DNA of 14,709 nucleotides, from assembly GCA_019347785.1 (NCBI GenBank), contig JAHWKQ010000030.1, positions 1-14,709 on the forward strand, given 5' to 3'. Numbering within the stretch: position 1 is the stretch's first letter; each line of letters opens with the position of its first letter. This stretch comes from Actinomycetota bacterium. Its GTDB lineage: Bacteria > Actinomycetota > Nitriliruptoria > Euzebyales > Egibacteraceae. This document shows positions 1-6,266 of this stretch, one piece after another. Below the pieces are notes generated by a model. That model had not been told where the DNA came from. It did not search any database and saw only the letters and a list, made by a program, of their open reading frames with translations. The translations under genes and the position numbers were made by a program.

Positions 1-189
1 CGCGACCACGCGGCCGTGGAGGACCGGCTCAGCGGGGCCGGTGGTGAGGCGCAGAGGCAGTTGCAGCGCCTCGCCGAGAAGGGGGTCGACGTCGCGCGCC
101 TGGCCACGGAGCTGCTGACCGAGCATGTCACCGAGCGCACGGCGGCGTTCGAGGCCGCCGTCGCCGCGGTCGCCGAGCGGGTGGGCTGA
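1..189 (+). CDS. C-terminal fragment of a probable transaldolase
   Basis: The first 62 codons of the window are open in frame 1 and end with TGA at 187-189; the start lies upstream. The peptide is charged and helical, with the pattern LQRLAEKGVDVARLATELL followed by a long final helix. This resembles the C-terminus of actinobacterial transaldolases, where a segment of the type LxxxGIDxxxVxxxLexeGVxxFxxS closes the barrel. If so, the enzyme moves a dihydroxyacetone unit between sugar phosphates in the cytoplasmic pentose phosphate pathway. No catalytic residue falls in this fragment, so the call rests on the tail pattern alone. The gene is convergent with the nitroreductase gene, with only 5 nt between the stops. 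Another helical C-terminus is possible. Confidence 0.45.
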   Translation, partial: RDHAAVEDRLSGAGGEAQRQLQRLAEKGVDVARLATELLTEHVTERTAAFEAAVAAVAERVG

Positions 190-194
190 GCGGT

Positions 195-800
195 CTAGGC
201 CGGGGCCCCGGCCCCCCACCGCCCCAGGTGCACCACCTCCCCGCGCGGGCGGCGGGGGCGGCGGCGGGCGGGCCCGGGGTCGCCGGCGGCCGGGTGGCCG
301 ATCGTGACCAGCCCCAGGGGGGCCACGTCGGCGGGGAGGGCCAGCAGCCGCCGCAGCGGCCCGGGGTCCCCGACGTCGAGCAGGCCCGCTCCCAGGCCCT
401 CGTCGACGGTCGCCAGCAGCAGCAGCATCATGGCCGCTCCCCCGTCGATCCACCACCACGGCACGTGCCAGCCGGCCGGCCCGGGGCTGCGCGCCTTGTC
501 CGGCCGTGCGTAGCGGGCGTGGTAGTCCGCCTCGCGGACGCAGGGCACGACGTGCACCGGGGCCCGGCTCAGCCAGGGCTCGAAGCCGCGGGCGACCCAC
601 TGCGCTTCGCCGCACAGCCGGGCGATCGCAGCCCGGTCGCCGGCGTCGGTGACGACGACGAACGACTGCCCCTGGCTGAACCCGGCGCTCGGCCCGGCCC
701 GGGCGACGTCCAGGATGCGGTCGACGGCGGCCGGGTCGACCGGGTCCGGGCGGTAGCGCCGGACCATCCTGCGCCGGGCCACGACCCGGGAGAACTCCAT
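195..800 (-). CDS. Nitroreductase family protein
   Basis: A 201-residue protein that opens MEFSRVVARRRMVRRYRPDP. This matches the usual nitroreductase N-terminus, where an R-R-x-V-R-x-Y/F segment contacts the FMN phosphate; RAGPSAGFSQGQ (35-46) fits the second flavin-contacting stretch. A hydrophobic helix with an IDGGAAMMLLLLA core (118-130) and the ATVDEGLGAG segment follow, and PLGLVTIGHP (161-170) is the usual C-terminal core strand. Family members are cytosolic, usually dimeric, FMN-dependent NAD(P)H oxidoreductases of nitro compounds, quinones or similar acceptors; the substrate here is unknown. The ATG at 798-800 was chosen because homologous sequence begins there, although no strong Shine-Dalgarno precedes it; the frame stays open upstream to 893 without family-like sequence. 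It follows the MetS-like gene by 22 nt. An Arg/Pro-rich tail (179-187) is unusual. Confidence 0.85.
   Translation of the reverse strand: MEFSRVVARRRMVRRYRPDPVDPAAVDRILDVARAGPSAGFSQGQSFVVVTDAGDRAAIARLCGEAQWVARGFEPWLSRAPVHVVPCVREADYHARYARPDKARSPGPAGWHVPWWWIDGGAAMMLLLLATVDEGLGAGLLDVGDPGPLRRLLALPADVAPLGLVTIGHPAAGDPGPARRRPRRPRGEVVHLGRWGAGAPA
198..213. terminator. 16-bp palindrome between convergent gene ends, possible bidirectional terminator
   Basis: GGCCGGGGCCCCGGCC is a perfect palindrome that starts 9 nt after the stop of the upstream plus-strand gene. It overlaps the last codons of the minus-strand nitroreductase. As RNA it can fold into a 6-bp GC stem with a 4-nt loop on either strand. No T-tract follows, but actinobacterial terminators often lack one. 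The position at a convergent junction is the main support; in DNA this GC-rich, chance palindromes are frequent. Confidence 0.35.
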
Positions 801-822
801 CGCGGAAGCCCGGGAGCGGCGG

Positions 823-945
823 CTACCGCCCGGCGTCGCGTTTCCGGTCGCGCCCTGTCCGGATCGCGAGGTTGATGGTATAGGCCAGGCCACCCCAGAT
901 GATGGCCAGGCCGATCAGCATCGCGATGATCGAGCCGCCTTCCAT
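823..945 (-). CDS. MetS-type small subunit of an NSS transporter
   Basis: A 40-residue protein: a short N-terminus, one membrane helix (about residues 5-25, containing IIAMLIGLAIIWGGLAY) and a basic cytoplasmic tail (RTGRDRKRDAGR). The IWGGL pattern after a hydrophobic helix is typical of the MetS-like small subunits that accompany bacterial NSS transporters. In Corynebacterium glutamicum MetS is required with MetP for sodium-dependent methionine and alanine uptake. Its ATG (943-945) overlaps the stop of the transporter by one base in the arrangement TGATG, which implies translational coupling and a fixed stoichiometry. The frame is also open far upstream through the transporter gene, but that part is compositional. 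It ends with TAG at 823-825. The substrate in this organism is inferred only from family context. Confidence 0.85.
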   Translation of the reverse strand: MEGGSIIAMLIGLAIIWGGLAYTINLAIRTGRDRKRDAGR

Positions 946-2489
946 CAGGTCGTCGCCTCCCGTGCGGTCCCGGTGTCCTCCGGCATGTCCAGCCGGCCCT
1001 CGGCCCAGGACTTGGCCCCGAAGGCGAGCCCCGCGACGAGCGACGCGCCCAGCACCCCCCAGCCGATGCCCAGCAGCAGGTTCGGGTAGCCGCCGTACCC
1101 CTGCTGCAGGGTGGTCCACAGGGTCGTGCCGATGATGACCGCCAGCATCGGGGGCGTGACGAACGTGATCGCCGCCTTCCAGCCCTGCCCCACGGTGAAG
1201 TCCGACATCGGGTTGGAGTACGTGCGCAGGTCGTCCAGCCGCCGCAGGAACCACGCGAAGGCGACCGCCTCGGCCAGGCCCGCCATGACCAGCCCGAAGC
1301 TGTTGATGAAGTAGTCGGACACGTCCAGGAAGTACAGGCCGCCCTGGGTGGTGAACACCAGCGAGACGACCGCGGCGAACCCGCCGCAGATGGCGACCGA
1401 CTGGCGCCGGCTCCAGCCGGCCTTGGCCTGCAAGCCCGCCACGTACGTCTCGACGATCGAGATGTGCGACGACAGCCCCGCCACGACCAGCGACGCGAAG
1501 AACAGCAGCCCCAGGAGGGAGTTCATCCCCGGGAAGGTGTTGATGATCTGCGGGAAGATGACGAACGCCAGCGTCGTGCCCTCTTCGGCGACCTGGTTGA
1601 TGGGGATGTTCTGCTGGGTCGCCAGGAAGCCCAGGCAGGAGAAGACGCCGATGCCGGCGATCACCTCGAACGAGGTGTTCGAGAAGGCGGCGATGGCCGA
1701 GCTGTTGTTCAGGTCGCTGCCCCGCGGCAGATAGCTGCCGAACGTCGACATGATCCCGAAGCCGACCGACAGCGAGAAGAAGATCTGCGCGTAGGCCTGC
1801 ACCCACACGTTGGGGTCGGCGAGCCCGGAGAAGTCGGGCCGGAACAGCGCGTTGAGCCCCTCGGTGGCGCCGGGCAGGGTGATCCCGCGGATGACGATGG
1901 CGAAGAAGAGCACCATCAGCGTCGGGATGAACACGCGGGCGGCCAGCTCCAGCCCCCGCTTGACGCCGGCGAACAGGATGCCAAGGGTCAGCGCCCAGAC
2001 GATGACCAGGGGAACCAGCACCGAGGGCACCAGGCTGCCGATCGTGCCAGGGTCGACGTTGGCCCGCAGGAAGTCGCCGAGGAGGAAGGCCTCGGTGTCG
2101 CTGCCCCACTGCAGCCCCACGGCGAACACGGAGTAGGCCATGGCCCAGGCGATGACCACGCAGTAGTACACGGAGATGACGAACGAGATGGCGATCTGCC
2201 ACCAGCTGATCCACTCGACCTTGCGGGACGCCCGCGCGAACGCCAGGGGCGCGGCGCCGCGGAAGCGGTGCCCGATGGTCACCTCCATGATGAGCAGCGG
2301 CAGGCCGGCGGTGATGAGGGCGAACACGTACGGGATGAGGAACGCCCCGCCGCCGTTGGAGTAGGCGACGTAGGGGAACCGCCAGATGTTGCCCAGCCCG
2401 ATCGCGGAGCCCACTGCGGCCAGGATGAACCCGACACGGTTGAACTGGTCCAGCCTGCGCTCCTGCGCCTGGCCCTGTGCCTCTGCCAT
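945..2489 (-). CDS. Sodium-dependent NSS (neurotransmitter:sodium symporter) family transporter, MetP-like
   Basis: A 514-residue membrane protein with the LeuT fold signature. Helix 1 carries VGSAIGLGNIWRFPY (about 26-40), whose unwound segment binds Na+ and the substrate backbone. Helix 6 carries FFSLSVGFGIMSTFGSY (237-253), matching the broken helix 6 of LeuT. Helix 8 contains the LSSHISIVE stretch (339-347) near the Na2 site. About a dozen hydrophobic segments are visible. It probably imports an amino acid in the inner membrane using the sodium gradient. The adjoining MetS-type subunit makes methionine/alanine the most likely substrates, but that is inference. The ATG at 2487-2489 was chosen because GGAG lies about 9 nt upstream and the protein aligns from MAEAQ; an in-frame ATG at 2552 would add 21 residues that do not look like the family. 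Confidence 0.92.
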   Translation of the reverse strand: MAEAQGQAQERRLDQFNRVGFILAAVGSAIGLGNIWRFPYVAYSNGGGAFLIPYVFALITAGLPLLIMEVTIGHRFRGAAPLAFARASRKVEWISWWQIAISFVISVYYCVVIAWAMAYSVFAVGLQWGSDTEAFLLGDFLRANVDPGTIGSLVPSVLVPLVIVWALTLGILFAGVKRGLELAARVFIPTLMVLFFAIVIRGITLPGATEGLNALFRPDFSGLADPNVWVQAYAQIFFSLSVGFGIMSTFGSYLPRGSDLNNSSAIAAFSNTSFEVIAGIGVFSCLGFLATQQNIPINQVAEEGTTLAFVIFPQIINTFPGMNSLLGLLFFASLVVAGLSSHISIVETYVAGLQAKAGWSRRQSVAICGGFAAVVSLVFTTQGGLYFLDVSDYFINSFGLVMAGLAEAVAFAWFLRRLDDLRTYSNPMSDFTVGQGWKAAITFVTPPMLAVIIGTTLWTTLQQGYGGYPNLLLGIGWGVLGASLVAGLAFGAKSWAEGRLDMPEDTGTAREATT

Positions 2490-2561
2490 TCCCCAGCTCC
2501 CGGCCCCGCCCGTCGACTGACAGAGTGTGGCCCAACGCATGCCCCCAGACAAGCACGTGGG
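2490..2561. other. 72-bp intergenic gap between parC-like gene and transporter
   Basis: This short spacer separates two minus-strand genes. I see the ribosome binding sequence of the transporter (GGAGCTGGGG on the minus strand) and an E-box-like CACGTG, but no convincing -35/-10 pair and no strong stem-loop. It may hold a weak promoter, or the transcript may run through from the topoisomerase gene. Confidence 0.4.
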
Positions 2562-4970
2562 TCAGCGACGGACGGCCTCCCCCACGACGGGTCCCGTGAC
2601 CGCGGCGATGGCCGGGCGCAGCGCGGCGGTCCGCCGTCCCCGGGCGAGCCCGTCGGGCCGCAGCACGACCGGCCCGTCCGCGCTCGGCACGTGCAGGTCG
2701 GTGGCCACCCCGCACCAGGCGAGGCGCTCGGCCCCCGACCGCACGCCCTTGCCCCCGCGCCCCTGCGGGGGGAACTCGTCCAGCGACGTGCGCCGCCCGG
2801 AGCCGTCGGGGGCCAGCGTCACGACCTCGCCGTCGTCCACACCGGCCGGGGCGACGGACACGGCGACGACCCGGTGACCTGCCGGCACGCGCAGACCGGC
2901 GACCCCCGCCGCGCCACGACCCGTGGCCCGCAGCTCGTCGACACCGAAGCGGATCACCTGTCCCCCGTCGTGGGCGACGAGCAGGTGGTCCCCGGCCCCT
3001 GCGGAGGTCACCGCCGCCAGGGCGTCGCCGGTGCGCACGCCGGCCGCGACCATGACGCGGGTGCGCCCCCGGTAGTCCTCGGCCGGCGTCCGCTTGACCT
3101 GGCCGCGCTCGCTGACCGTGATGAGGTCGAGGCTGTCACCGAGAGCGACGGCGCCCACCAGGGGCGCGGCCGACCCGGTGCCGCCCAACAGCTGCGCCAG
3201 CGCGGTCCCGCGCTGGCGGCCGGTCGTCACGGGAAGGTCCGCCAGCGGCACGCGGTGGCCGCCGCCGTCGGCGGCGACCAGGAGCAGGGTGTCGTCGGTC
3301 GTGGCCCGCACCACAGCGACGAGAGGGTCGCGGCCCCGCGCCTGCGGCTGCGACACGGCTCGTGACGACACCGACCTGCAGAAGCCGGCGGCGGTGATCG
3401 ACACGGTGACCGGCTGGGGGGCGAGGCGGGTCGGGGCCGCGCCCGCCCCCGGACCGGCCGTGCCGGCGTCCGCGCCGACCAGCGTGCTGCGCCGCGCGGT
3501 GGCGTGGCGGGCGCGCAGGGCGCGCAGCTCCTCGGTGAGAAGGGCGTCCAGGCGGGCGGGGTCGGCCAGGACACGCTCGAGCTCGGCGACGAGCGTCACC
3601 AGCTCGGCGTGCTCGTCGGCGAGCCTGCGGCGCTCAAGGGCCGCGAGCCGGCGCAGCGGCATGTCCAGGATGGCCGTGGCCTGGGTGGCCGACAGCTCGA
3701 AGCGCGCGACCAGCCCCGTCCGCGCGTCGTCGACGGTGGCCGAGGCCCGGATGAGCGCGATGACCTCGTCGAGGTGGTCCAGGGCGACCAGCAGCCCCTC
3801 CAGCACGTGTGCCCGCGCCGCCGCCCGGTCACGGCGAAAGGTCGTCCGCCGCGTCAGCACCCGCCGCTGGTGGGCGAGGTACTGGTCGAGCGCCTCGCGC
3901 AGGCCGATCGTGCGCGGCTGCAGGCGCCCGGTCGCCTCGTCGGCGAGGAGGGCCACCATGTTGACGTGCCAGGTGGTGCGCAGGTCGGTGAGCTGGTACA
4001 GGCGGCCGAGAACGGTGGCGGGCTCCTCCCCCCGCTTGAGCTCGATCACCACCCGCATGCCGTCCCGGGACGACTCGTCGCGCAGGTCGCGCACCGCCTC
4101 CAGCCGGCGCTGCTTGACGAAGTCGGCGATCCTGGCCAGCAGGGCCGCCTTGTTGACCTGGTAGGGGAGCTCGGTCACGACGATCCGCGGCAGCCCTCCG
4201 GACCGTCGCTCGACGGTCGCGACGGCCTCGACGGTGACCGTGCCCCTGCCGGTGGCGTAGGCCTCTCGCAGGCCCGGCGTGTCGACGATGCGCGCGCCGG
4301 TCGGGAAATCGGGCGCGCGCACGTGGCGCATGAGCCCGCCGAGGTCGGTGTCGGGCGCCTCGATCAGCCGCAGGCAGGCGTCGACGACCTCGCCGAGGTT
4401 GTGGGGCGGGATGTTGGTGGCGGTTCCGACGGCGATGCCGCTGGAGCCGTTGACCAGCAGGTTCGGGAAGCGCGCCGGCAGCACGACCGGCTCGGTCTCG
4501 TACCCGTCGTAGTTGGCGACGAAGTCGACGGTGTCCTCGTCGATGCCGTCGAGCAGCTCCATCGCCATCGCCGAGAGCCGCGCCTCGGTGTAGCGCATGG
4601 CCGCGGCGGCGTCGCCGTCGACCGAACCGAAGTTGCCGTGCCCGTCGACGAGGGGCTCGCGGCTGGCGAAGTCCTGCGCCATGCGCACGAGCGCCTCGTA
4701 GATCGAGGTGTCCCCGTGCGGGTGGTACTTCTTCATGACGTCGCCGACCGCCGAGGCGCACTTGCGGTACGGCCGGCCCGGGCGCAGGCCCGCCTCCCAC
4801 ATCGCAAACAGGATGCGCCGCTGGACCGGCTTGAGGCCGTCCCTGACGTCGGGAAGGGCGCGGCCCACGATGACGCTCATGGAGTAGTCCAAAAAGGACC
4901 GCTCCATGCGGTCGGCGATGTCCACGTCGACCACGCGGGCCTCGGCCAGCCGGGGCTGCTGGGTGCTCAC
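2562..4970 (-). CDS. parC: DNA topoisomerase IV/gyrase-type subunit A (ParC-like)
   Basis: An 802-residue type IIA topoisomerase A subunit, the strand-breaking half of an A2B2 enzyme that passes one duplex through another. The winged-helix domain has VGRALPDVRDGLKPVQRRIL (35-54), KKYHPHGD (80-87) and the catalytic tyrosine Y127 in MRYTEAR; the tower holds LPYQVNKAALL (268-278). A coiled coil (about 370-490) carries SATQATAILDMPLRRL, the usual dimer gate. The C-terminal pinwheel starts near 515 and has an imperfect GyrA-box, QGRGGKG (736-742), late in the domain. The GTG start has GAGGAG 3 nt upstream and gives MSTQQPRLAEARV. It is called ParC-like rather than GyrA because it sits with a GyrB-like gene near a sigma gene, away from any dnaA-gyrBA context, and has a degenerate box. 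Gyrase activity is not excluded. It follows osmC by 28 nt. Confidence 0.88.
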   Translation of the reverse strand: MSTQQPRLAEARVVDVDIADRMERSFLDYSMSVIVGRALPDVRDGLKPVQRRILFAMWEAGLRPGRPYRKCASAVGDVMKKYHPHGDTSIYEALVRMAQDFASREPLVDGHGNFGSVDGDAAAAMRYTEARLSAMAMELLDGIDEDTVDFVANYDGYETEPVVLPARFPNLLVNGSSGIAVGTATNIPPHNLGEVVDACLRLIEAPDTDLGGLMRHVRAPDFPTGARIVDTPGLREAYATGRGTVTVEAVATVERRSGGLPRIVVTELPYQVNKAALLARIADFVKQRRLEAVRDLRDESSRDGMRVVIELKRGEEPATVLGRLYQLTDLRTTWHVNMVALLADEATGRLQPRTIGLREALDQYLAHQRRVLTRRTTFRRDRAAARAHVLEGLLVALDHLDEVIALIRASATVDDARTGLVARFELSATQATAILDMPLRRLAALERRRLADEHAELVTLVAELERVLADPARLDALLTEELRALRARHATARRSTLVGADAGTAGPGAGAAPTRLAPQPVTVSITAAGFCRSVSSRAVSQPQARGRDPLVAVVRATTDDTLLLVAADGGGHRVPLADLPVTTGRQRGTALAQLLGGTGSAAPLVGAVALGDSLDLITVSERGQVKRTPAEDYRGRTRVMVAAGVRTGDALAAVTSAGAGDHLLVAHDGGQVIRFGVDELRATGRGAAGVAGLRVPAGHRVVAVSVAPAGVDDGEVVTLAPDGSGRRTSLDEFPPQGRGGKGVRSGAERLAWCGVATDLHVPSADGPVVLRPDGLARGRRTAALRPAIAAVTGPVVGEAVRR

Positions 4971-4998
4971 GGTCTCCTCACTGCTCGCGCGGGGGGGA

Positions 4999-5436
4999 TC
5001 AGGTCAGGGAGGCGTCCAGGGTGACGGGCACGTTGCCGGCGATCGCCTGCGACACCGGGCAGCCGTCCTTGGCCGCCTCGGCCGCCTCCCGGAACTCGTC
5101 CTCGCCGATGCCCGGGACGCTGCCGCGCACGGTCAGCGCCACGCCGCTGATGTGCGGGCCCCCGGCGGTGTCGAAGGTGGCCACCGCCGAGGTCTCCAGC
5201 CGCTCGGGGGTGTGGCCTCCGTCGGCGAGCGCCTTGGACAGCGCCATCGAGTAGCAGGCCGAGTGCGCGGCGGCGATGAGCTCCTCGGGGCTGGTGCGCC
5301 CGCCGGGGTCCTCGGCCCGCGACGGCCAGGACACTGGCAACTCGCCGGCGAGGCCGGTGGTGTCCAGCGTCGTCGTCCCGCCGCCGGAGGCAAGGTCACC
5401 CTCCCAGACGGTCGTGCCCTTGCGGTCTGTGGCCAT
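4999..5436 (-). CDS. osmC: OsmC-type peroxiredoxin
   Basis: A 145-residue protein, the normal size for OsmC. The two redox cysteines are visible: C61 in SPEELIAAAHSACYSMAL and C126 in GCPVSQAI. Their spacing (65 residues) fits the OsmC/Ohr pair, and HSACYSMAL with CPVSQAI is closer to OsmC than to Ohr. The enzyme reduces organic hydroperoxides in the cytosol as a dimer, using the cysteine pair and lipoyl or other dithiol reductants. The ATG at 5434-5436 was chosen because AGGGGGCG lies just upstream and MATDRKGTTVWEGDL is the usual OsmC opening; a 38-residue Arg-rich in-frame extension upstream lies in control DNA. It is divergent from the DUF1326 gene and 28 nt ahead of the ParC-like gene, so stress induction could reach the topoisomerase gene. 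Confidence 0.92.
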   Translation of the reverse strand: MATDRKGTTVWEGDLASGGGTTTLDTTGLAGELPVSWPSRAEDPGGRTSPEELIAAAHSACYSMALSKALADGGHTPERLETSAVATFDTAGGPHISGVALTVRGSVPGIGEDEFREAAEAAKDGCPVSQAIAGNVPVTLDASLT

Positions 5437-5458
5437 GGTCGCCCCCTGCCTTGTCTGC

Positions 5459-5468
5459 GAACCGGTTC
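5459..5468. promoter_or_regulatory. 10-bp palindrome GAACCGGTTC upstream of osmC
   Basis: A perfect 10-bp palindrome lies 23-32 nt upstream of the osmC start, between a possible -10 (TAGGCT, 5486-5491 on the minus strand) and the ribosome binding site. In that place a bound dimer would block osmC transcription. No regulator is encoded next to it. It could be chance, but its AT content is higher than that of the many all-GC palindromes in this window. Confidence 0.35.
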
Positions 5469-5509
5469 CTCCGGCACTGGCCGCAAGCCTACGACCGGGG
5501 CGTCGGGGA

Positions 5510-5532
5510 CCTCGGAGGTGTCGCGTCCGAGG
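5510..5532. promoter_or_regulatory. Inverted repeat CCTCGGA-N9-TCCGAGG in the divergent control region
   Basis: Seven-base arms (5510-5516 and 5526-5532) pair perfectly around a 9-nt spacer. The element sits midway between osmC and the DUF1326 gene, where no transcript should end, so an operator reading is more likely than a terminator. It would cover the -35 area of the tentative osmC promoter. Confidence 0.35.
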
Positions 5533-5542
5533 TGGCGGGGTG

Positions 5543-5555
5543 AGGTTCACAACCT
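5543..5555. promoter_or_regulatory. Small inverted repeat AGGTTcacAACCT, candidate operator
   Basis: Five-base arms flank a 3-nt centre, 85-97 nt upstream of the DUF1326 start. Short compact dyads like this occur under MerR-type and other dimeric regulators. I cannot place a clear -35/-10 around it, so the link to promoter control is inference. Confidence 0.25.
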
Positions 5556-5598
5556 GTCCTTGTCGAGCGCCGCCTCACCCTGGGACGCTGACAAGGCA

Positions 5599-5614
5599 CC
5601 GACCGGGGGGTCGG
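5599..5614 (+). promoter_or_regulatory. Leader hairpin ahead of the DUF1326 gene
   Basis: CCGACC (5599-5604) pairs with GGTCGG (5609-5614) around a GGGG loop. It ends 13 nt before the ribosome binding sequence GGGAGG (5628-5633) and 25 nt before the ATG. It may be a 5' leader structure that affects expression or stability, or an operator if read as DNA. It is too small for a known riboswitch class. Confidence 0.3.
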
Positions 5615-5639
5615 CGCGCAAGACCACGGGAGGCACACC

Positions 5640-6251
5640 ATGAGCGACGTGCAGTGGTCCCTGTCCGGCGACTACCTGGAGGCGTGCAGCTGCGACGCCG
5701 GCTGTCCGTGCAAGTTCGGCGCCAGTCCCACGAAGGGGTACTGCCAGGGGGTGATCGGCTTCCGGATCGCCGAGGGCATCTACGGCGACGTGGACCTGTC
5801 CGGCATCGGGCTGGCGCTGATGATGATGGCCCCCGGGGCCCCATGGGAGGGAGGCCTGACCGTGACCGCCTACCTCGACGAGCGGGCGACCGACGAGCAG
5901 CAGCAGGCCCTGGGGGAGATCGTGTCGGGCAACGCCGGCGGGTTCTGGGCCGTGTTGCCCTCGCTCATCGCGGACAACAAGGGGGTCAAGACCGGCGCGC
6001 TGCGCATGGAGACCTCCGGGAAGCGCCGGACCTTCTCGATCCCCGGCGTCGTCGACGTGGTCAACGAGCCCCTGGTCAACCCCATGACCGGCGAGGAGCA
6101 GGAGGTCACGGTGGCCAACACGACCGACCCCTTCTGCCCCTCCGGGCGGGCCGGGCGCTCGGTGAAGGCGACGGTGACCGACCCTGACATCAGCTTCGAC
6201 CACAGCGGGCAGCAGGGCTACATCGGCACCTTCTCCTGGGGAGGGCCGTAG
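5640..6251 (+). CDS. DUF1326 family protein (Cys-rich, probable metal or thiol role)
   Basis: A 203-residue soluble protein with no signal peptide or membrane segment. It opens with the family hallmark GDYLEACSCDAGCPC (10-24): cysteines 16, 18, 22 and 24, then C35 in GYCQG and C166 in PFCPSG. Six cysteines, four in a CxCxxxCxC cluster, suggest metal binding or redox chemistry, but the function of DUF1326 is not established. The rest is a beta-rich domain with conserved-looking stretches, including YGDVDLSGIGLALM (48-61) and GGLTVTAYLDERATDEQ (71-87). GGGAGG at 5628-5633, 6 nt before the ATG, supports the start. The gene is 15 nt ahead of a DUF2182 membrane protein, a pairing that recurs in bacteria, so the two products probably act together. 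It is divergent from osmC across a 203-bp control region. Confidence 0.85.
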   Translation: MSDVQWSLSGDYLEACSCDAGCPCKFGASPTKGYCQGVIGFRIAEGIYGDVDLSGIGLALMMMAPGAPWEGGLTVTAYLDERATDEQQQALGEIVSGNAGGFWAVLPSLIADNKGVKTGALRMETSGKRRTFSIPGVVDVVNEPLVNPMTGEEQEVTVANTTDPFCPSGRAGRSVKATVTDPDISFDHSGQQGYIGTFSWGGP

Positions 6252-6266
6252 GGCCGCTGAGGGGTC

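Noticed and set aside
801..893. A 31-residue N-terminal extension of the nitroreductase
   Set aside because: It overlaps the end of the MetS-like gene and has no nitroreductase character; the family pattern begins at the ATG at 800.
946..2715. A minus-strand open frame that extends the small MetS-like gene upstream to about 630 codons
   Set aside because: It overlaps the NSS transporter in another frame and gives an Arg/Gly/His-rich product without family motifs. This is a composition effect of GC-rich third positions.
1464..3365. A 633-codon plus-strand open frame antisense to the transporter and the ParC-like gene
   Set aside because: It crosses two well-supported genes and reads as low-complexity charged sequence; no plausible start signal or domain.
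3504..5024. A 506-codon plus-strand open frame antisense to the ParC-like gene
   Set aside because: It mirrors the codons of the topoisomerase gene and shows no independent protein features.
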